64,000 bases of DNA from Mauremys mutica (Eukaryota > Chordata > Testudines > Geoemydidae), in contig NC_059075.1 in NCBI RefSeq assembly GCF_020497125.1, forward strand, positions 27,936,003 through 28,000,002, in the 5' to 3' direction. Made by a program: the position numbers and the translations under genes. The notes beneath the pieces are model-generated. The model worked only from the letters and a program-made list of their open reading frames with translations, made no database searches and was not told the origin of the DNA. Of the stretch, positions 57,751 through 64,000 are shown piece by piece (positions within the stretch are counted from its first letter, which is position 1; each line of letters starts with the position of its first letter).

Positions 57751-60691
57751 TCTTTGGCCCATTTATTCCATCTCAGTTAGTAGAACACATCTTACAGCTG
57801 AGACAATAATTTTTAAAAAATAGAACTTTGAGCTGCCTCTAACTTGATGTAGTGTATTTGATTCTGGAGAATTTTGGAACTCTTCCTAATGTTCAACTGC
57901 AATAGAATCTTCAACCACCAATGAAACACAACCACCTTAGATGAAACACAGCTGCTGTTTCATAGCAACGCTGTATAGTGGATGAAGAGCATCTCATCTA
58001 ATTCATATTCCCTGAGCAGTAGTAATTCAGGACTATCCAACATGTGGTTGGGACATGGGACCTCATACCACCAGATTAGGAGTATCCTGAGAGAAGAACT
58101 ACTAGACAGTGTTTTGTGTATAGGTCTGAATATTTTTTTTCCTCTAAAGTATGTTTAGTTTATAATTGTGTTAGAAGTCAAGGGCCAGACAAACTTGTAT
58201 ACAGAAGCCTTGTTCTGTTACACTCAATTCTGCTCCTATTTGAAGGTCTGATTGAAGTAGAAGTCTTATCTGTTCATCATGGGCCTAATCTTGAACTCCT
58301 TATTCTGCCTTTTATTAATCCTTACAAAGGCAAGGCTCTCACTGAAATCCATAGCCGCTTTGACTATAGACCTCAGGCTTTGTCCCTGGTTTGCAGAGCA
58401 CTAAAAACTCTGTTTCAGCTTCTAATAGTCTGAAGGATTTTAAGCTTGGAAAAAGAATTCTCAATTGCCATATCTAATGGATTTCAATTTATTTTTTGTA
58501 TTTGTATGTTCTACCTGGTTCATTAAATTATTCATCCTTTCATCCCTTCCAATAATCAATGTACAGGATCCTTTGATGCTTGAGCAATTCACAGGATACT
58601 TTATATTCAAAGACCTCAGTCCCTTGTGATGCTGCTTTTTAATGAGTGTGCAGGGACCAAATCCTGTTACCAAGCAGCCTGAGACACTGCATCAGCTGCT
58701 TCTGGGTGACATAATGGTTAGGTGCCTGAGGGACAGTCTTTGTCTTGATTGAAGTGTCACAGCTGAAGTGATTTGAAATAGACAACCCCCCTTCTACTGC
58801 ATCTGGGTCTCAGAGCAGCATTAGAACTATGAATAATTATCGGTTTCCAGTGGATTGTCTGCTAGGGTCTTGTGAGGACTACTTAGCGTGACACCAAACT
58901 CTGCAGCTTCTGGGCAAAGGGATCTAAGCAATGGGGAGAAAAATGGGTATAGAGACAGAAATTGAAACAAACAAGGCTATGGGGGGGCAGGGGGGAGAAG
59001 AGATCAAAGACTGAGGCAGAAATTAATTAGCAGCGATACACAGAAAAATGGACATAGTATATGGAAAGAGAGAGAATAACAATGAAAGATCTTGATCTTT
59101 TTCCAGGTAAAGTCATTAGAAAAAGTGCCATTGATTCTGGGGAAGTAGGATTGGGCCCACAATCTAAGGAAATAAAACTATCATTAATTTTAAAAAAAAG
59201 AAAGACACAACATCCTTGTTTCAGTCATTGTTCCTTTTCTGTATTGTATTTTAACACAATGTTAATAAAATGAAAGGAAAAAAAATCAGGGAAAGGAATA
59301 AGTTGAAACAGAAAAGAATGAGTAATGTAAAATCGAATAGAGGTCATTTATCCCTTTGTACTTATGCATAGTCCCAATTAGCAGCTAAATGCGTACAGCC
59401 AGGGGCAATTCTATCCTTAAGCCACTATGCTTTGCTAATTTTTGTGTGTGTTACAATTGCATTTTATATTTTAGATATTTTATTTAAAAGCCAACTACTC
59501 AAAAAGTATCAGATGGTTTTCTCCTTGGACTTTTGAGACTGAATAGAGTAAATCAAGGATTCCAGATCTTTCCGTTCCTGGAGGCTTGGCCCACTTTAGT
59601 CCTTTCACTGCTCTTGAATGTTAAGCAAATCTCTGCACAAAGGATATCTGCATGCCCTCTGATGGTATGTAAATTGCAGCGATATAGTGGTAGAACTAGA
59701 AAAGAACATATGGCATTGTAGATCCAGGCTAGTCATATGGTGCTGAAAGGCTTAATACAAAGCATGTGTCTAAGTTCTCATTCTAGCAGTCCATCGTGAA
59801 GCATTTTTTCACTCTCCCCATAAGGTGTTGATTGATATTCTGGTTAGCCTTTTGCAGTTGTGAAATGAACACATTATGTTGATGGTGAAGCATGTTACAG
59901 GTGGTTAATATCTGTTTATAGCATGTGCCTGCTTCAGGGCTTACCTCAGGAGTGAAGATTTTGAAGTCCATCTACATTAACAAAGGAGCCTATAACAAGG
60001 GATTTAGTGTGCTGACTAGTAGTAACTAAGAGGCCACTGCATCAAAGTCCGGATCAGCATAAGAGAAAATGAGGCATAAAACTGTTAAAAGGACACTGCC
60101 TGGTTAAAAATAAGATTCCTGATTCTCTGTTGCTAAAAATGTCTTTACACTGCTCTGGCAACACAAAGAGGGTGGAATTCCTGGAATTGGACCCCTAAGA
60201 ATATTCCCTGCTCAGGGACCCACCCCAGCCAGCATACAACTCATGTATGGACTGTAGCCTTCTTCCAGCGCCTGGCACAGGGGGTGGTGCATCAGGGGCA
60301 AGAGTTGAAGGTAGAAGGCAAGCCAGGATTATGGCCGGAGCCGGCTGTACTAAGACTATTCTTTGCTTCCAGTCCCCCGCAGGCACCACGGGGAACATTG
60401 TAAGAGAAGCTCTAACTTACCCTGGGGGCTGGGCAAGCCTCACTCTCCCAGAACACAGGAAGTGCAAAGGTGACTTACGCTAACTTTGTTCCTCCTTTTG
60501 GGCCCTGAACTGATGCAGTAATGGGGTAACTGACAATAATGGCTGCCATATTTAAAAGAATCTTGATGTCCTGGGTAACCACACTAATATCTTAGTTTGT
60601 TGAAATTGAAAGAATTTTAAAACCTTGAATTTACTTTTTGCTTAATTACTTTTTGCGTTTTTTCCCCACTTGGATAATGAAAATGGACTAG
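57751..60691. other. Intronic DNA, no exon recognised
   Basis: Pieces near 58180-58345 (agggccagacaaacttg ... catgggcctaatcttgaac) resemble the gggc MITE family. No other feature recognised. Confidence 0.4.
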
Positions 60692-60955
60692 TGTGGGGTT
60701 CTCAAACTTCATTGCACCGTGACCCCCTTCTGACAACAAAGTCACCACATAACAGTGAGAGTGGGGGGCGGAGACTGAACCCTGCTGTCTCGGGTCGGGG
60801 GAGTGGGGGTTGAAGCCTGAGCCCCACCACCCCAGCTGGGGATGGAGTTCAGGCTTCTGCCCTTGGTCCCAGCAAGTCTAGCGCTGGCCCTGGTGACCCC
60901 ATTAAAATGGGGTCGCAACCCATTTTGGGGTCCCAACCCACAGTTTGAGAACTGC
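60692..60955. mobile_element. hAT MITE, 264 bp, with exact 8-bp TSD
   Basis: tggactag lies at 60684-60691 and 60956-60963. Starts tgtggggttctcaaacttc, ends cagtttgagaactgc. Relative of 17533-17740. Confidence 0.88.
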
Positions 60956-60963
60956 TGGACTAG

Positions 60964-61446
60964 TCAGTTTCACCCTTAATTAATTTCACTTTGTAAACTC
61001 TTCAGGAGATTGATTTCAGCTGAGGCAGTTTTTCTAACCAATGAACAAACATTCATGAGAATATTTGTAATTGTTTTAGTGTATGAAAAGTCTTATTTTA
61101 CAAAATCTACATTTTTGGACCAAAATTAACTAGATATTTTCTCTCCAATCACATAGGTACATTTTTTTTGCAAGGACTCAGTTTTATGCTGTTTCTGTTT
61201 GTCTTTTCTTGTGCTGTAGAGCAAGGAAAGGTCTGGGAGATAAGCAGTGTAAATGATGTGTGTGTGGTAAGGGCAGGGATATATTTTAAAGAAAGTTCTG
61301 CAAATACTCTGGCTGTTGTTGAAACCTGGCATAGGGAGTAATGTGAAGTTAAGGGTAAAAGTTCGTCATACAAATCCTACCATCTTCCTCCTGCCCCCCT
61401 GGAAATGCCAGCAGATTGCTGGGAAAGAGTTTCCAGTAAGTCATTT
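60964..61446. other. Intronic DNA, no feature recognised
   Basis: AT-rich; nothing recognisable. Confidence 0.4.
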
Positions 61447-61508
61447 CAGCAGGGGGTTGGACTAGATGACCTCCTGAGGTCTTTTCCAACCCTGATATTC
61501 TATGATTC
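61447..61508 (+). mobile_element. CR1 / SINE 3' tail fragment
   Basis: cagcagggggttggactaga, tgacctcctgaggtcttttc, caaccctgatattctatgat is the CR1-type 3' end on the + strand. Confidence 0.8.
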
Positions 61509-62239
61509 CATCAGTTTGGGATTTACTGCTCACAACACAGGCAAATGGCATAGCCTCCTGACCTGAAATCCATGGGTAATTCCCGTGGACATCCACAGAT
61601 GGAAGTACAGTACATTCACACAAAGACCAGTCCTTGAGCACCTACAAACCTTGTGACATTATGGCTCCCATATTCCTATTGCTTTCCTATCTGTGCCAGA
61701 TCACCCCATTGAGATGGATGGGGCAATTCCCAACTTTCTCACCGCTATTGTTTCAAGCTGTCTGCAGACTCAGGCAGATATCACTGGATTGGTTTACACT
61801 CCATTCACATTTTTAGTATTACCTTCACAAGCAGGAGGATTAGAGACTTAATTTTTTTTTTTGGTAATGAAAGCTTAGATTGTGGAGCACAAGATACATT
61901 GGCATTTGCTTACACTGTGACTCATGTTAAGGCTGTTACAGTGCCTGAAGAGTTTACACTTCATAATTGGCAGGGCATTTTCAGTATGGAAGGCCTTGCC
62001 TTTGGGATTGGTTCTCCTTGGCCATCTGTGTGTGTGTGTGTGTGTGTGTGTGAGCGTGAGCGTGAGCCTTCAGGGCAGGATACAATATCTATTTATTTGC
62101 TTTAGCTTTTATGTTCATTATTTTTGTTGTTGTTTTTGTTTCTTGCTACGTTTCCACAGCTTGGTTGTCAGCATAGCTCAGCAATGACAATTTCACTTAA
62201 AGACAACCCTTTGTAAATATTGCCTGGTTCGTCAGAGTA
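61509..62239. other. Intronic DNA with (TG)n
   Basis: (TG)13 at 62027-62052, followed by three gcgtga units. Nothing else recognised. Confidence 0.5.
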
Positions 62240-62436
62240 TTTATTAGTTATTACCATAGCACCCACGAGCCCTAGTTGTGGACTAGGACCCCATTGTGCT
62301 AGATGCTGTACAAACAGAACAGAAAGACTCAATCTCTCCCCCAAAAGCTTACAATGTAAGTATAAGACAAGACAACAGATGGATACAGACAGAGGGGGCA
62401 GTACAGGAAACACTGAGATTATGTTGGTCAGCGTGC
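62240..62436 (+). repeat. Ancient SINE/LINE tail (MIR/L3-like)
   Basis: attaccatagcacccacgag, ccccattgtgctagatgctg, tacaaacagaacagaaagac and cttacaatgtaagtataag: the longest copy of this family in the window. Confidence 0.65.
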
Positions 62437-63257
62437 TGGTGTGATCGCTGCTGGAATACCGTGTCCAGTTTCGGTGCCCACAATTCAAGAAGGATGTTGA
62501 TAAATTGGAGAGGGTTCAGAGAGGAGACACGAGAATGATTGAATGGTTAGAAAATATGTCTCACAGTGACAGTGTATGACTACACAGGAAAAAAAAACAA
62601 CCCTGCAGCAGCCAGTCTCAGAACCCAGGTCAATTGACTCAGGCTTGTGGGGCTCGAGCTGCGGGGCTAAAATAGCAGTGTAGACTTCCTGGCCTGGGCT
62701 CCGAAACCCAGAGAGGGGGATAGGTCTCAGAGCCTGGGCTCTTGCCCAGGTTCAAACATCTACCCTGCTCTTTTTAGCCCCCACAACGTGAGCCCGAGTC
62801 AGCTGACCTGGGGCTCTGACTCGCTGCCGTGGATTTTTTTGGTGTGTAGAGCTACAGACTCAAAGAGCTCAGTCTATTTATCTTAATAAAAAGAAGGTTA
62901 AGGGGTGACTTGATTGCAGTCTAAAAGTATCTACATAGGGAACAAATATTTAATAATGGGCTATTCAGTCTAGCAGACAAAGGCGTAACACAATCTAATG
63001 GCTGGAAGTTGAAGCTAGACAAATTCAGCCTGGAAATGAGGTGTACATTTTTAACAGTGAGGGTTATTAACCATTGGAATAACTTACCAAGGGTTGTGGT
63101 GGATTCTCCATCACTGACAATTTTTAAATCCAGATTAGATCTTTTTCTAAAAGAGATGCTCCGGGAATCATTTTGGGGAAGGTCTATGGCCTGTGTTATA
63201 CAGGAGGTCAGGCTAGATGATCATAATAGTCCCTTCTGGCCTTGCAATCTATGAAAC
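62437..63257 (+). mobile_element. CR1 LINE, 3' portion, split by a MITE
   Basis: The + strand reads CR1 ORF2 C-terminus, including VRVINHWNNLPRVVVDSPSL at about 63057-63116, and ends in the CR1 tail (gaggtcaggctagatgatca ... gcaatctatga). A palindromic MITE interrupts it at about 62576-62853. 5'-truncated and not functional. Confidence 0.87.
62576..62853. mobile_element. Palindromic MITE nested in CR1
   Basis: Left atgactacacagg ... ggtcaattgactcaggcttg and right cgagtcagctgacctggggc ... ggtgtgtagagct are inverted arms. Relative of 35021-35306. Confidence 0.75.
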
Positions 63258-64000
63258 CTAACCTACATCACCTCTGCTGTTTCCATCCTGTACCCCCACA
63301 CAGCTCTTGTAATGCATTTCAATCCTGATTGGCAGTACCCCAGCTATTTCTGTCCTAGACTCCCACACAGCTTTGCCAGTGCATCTCAGTTCTGGCAGGC
63401 AGCACCTTTGGGCCTGTTCTGAGAAGAATGCCAGTTGAATTACATACCATCATAATGTAGAGTGGTTTTATCACATGAAAAAAATATACGTTCCGGATGA
63501 GAATTCTGAAACCTACTAAGATGAAAACAAATTCAGTTCACTTGTGGCCTAAGCTAGGTCAAACTTTAGAAGTGTGTTCAGATGTGGCTTAGGTCATACT
63601 TCTTTACTTTCTGTTTTTTTTACATCTAGCAATTAAAATAAACAGACCCAGACTATTCTGTGTTCTGAAGGACAGTGGGATTTGGTTGCAGAAGGCAAAT
63701 CTGGGGATTTGAGCTCAGTCTTTGCATTTTCTGAACAAATTGTTAGTACAAGATATGAATAAAGCAACTCGATTTAGAAACATGTTTCCAGGGAAACATT
63801 AGTTGCTTTGGAAGTTAACCATGGGACATGGTTTTTATGTGGCTCTTGGGACAAATGTAAGTCTGAAGCTTTTCTTTCCTTTTTATAGAAAGAACATTCT
63901 TCTGGGGTTTTGGTTTGGGTTGTTTTTTACTGTAAATTTTGAAGCAAATAAACAAATATGGGGCGCCACTAAGAAAAGGGCTTAAAGTATTTGGAATTCA
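63258..64000. other. Intronic DNA; palindromic X-box-like motif
   Basis: GTTTCCAGGGAAAC at 63784-63797 fits an RFX X-box and is flanked by AT/AT to give 8-bp arms. No exon recognised before the window ends. Confidence 0.45.

Larger units (their letters stand above)
20745..64000 (+). other. CLMN: CLMN intron 1 (5' part, runs off the window)
   Basis: Intron begins with GTAAAT after the exon 1 donor. I found no recognisable continuation of the calponin-homology domain in any frame to the end of the window, and the mammalian gene also has a very large first intron (recalled, not checked). The interval is built mostly of transposon relics listed separately. A small exon could have been missed by eye. 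Confidence 0.7.

Noticed and set aside
63009..63254. 81-codon ORF with conserved-looking protein text
   Set aside because: It is the C-terminus of CR1 ORF2, a LINE relic and not a host gene.
1..64000. CRISPR arrays, operons, prokaryotic promoters, tRNA or rRNA genes
   Set aside because: None seen. The only tRNA-like segments are in SINEs (41993-42175 and MIRs).

Overview
The window is vertebrate nuclear DNA, almost certainly from a turtle. The evidence is the repeat content: CR1 LINE 3' ends, a tRNA-derived SINE with a CR1-like tail, hAT MITE families that I associate with turtle genomes, and worn MIR copies. Species assignment from repeats alone is inference. There are no prokaryotic features.

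Only one protein-coding exon is recognisable. It is the first coding exon of calmin (CLMN), on the + strand at 20663-20744, inside a CpG island of about 1.1 kb (19.87-21.01 kb) that must contain the promoter. The exon encodes 27 residues plus one base and ends at a good splice donor. No further CLMN exon was recognised, so 20745-64000 reads as the 5' part of a long first intron and 1-19.8 kb as upstream flank.

The upstream flank (1-19.8 kb) holds MITEs, CR1 and hAT copies, an LTR with TATA box and poly(A) signal (11.5-12.7 kb), and a decayed Ty3/gypsy element (12.7-16.5 kb). The intron (20.7-64 kb) holds two hAT elements in tandem sharing one target site (23.45-24.12 kb), a TIR element of unknown superfamily (28.9-29.7 kb), two or three LTRs, a palindromic retroelement (39.0-39.4 kb), a long hAT element (39.96-40.92 kb), a hAT element built of alternating inverted units (44.7-45.7 kb), a hAT transposase relic with duplicated inverted ends (47.5-49.0 kb), and CR1 copies with other elements nested inside them. 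For nine hAT-like elements I could read the 8-bp target-site duplication (eight exact, one 7/8), which fixes their ends to the base.

I see no new multi-gene system. The observations most worth checking are the repeated use of one hAT target site, a GATA/KLF motif cluster in the intron, retinoid half-sites just inside intron 1, and several large palindromes that would fold if transcribed in the CLMN pre-mRNA. Stretches not listed as repeats looked like ordinary non-coding DNA by eye; no alignment or repeat-masking program could be run.
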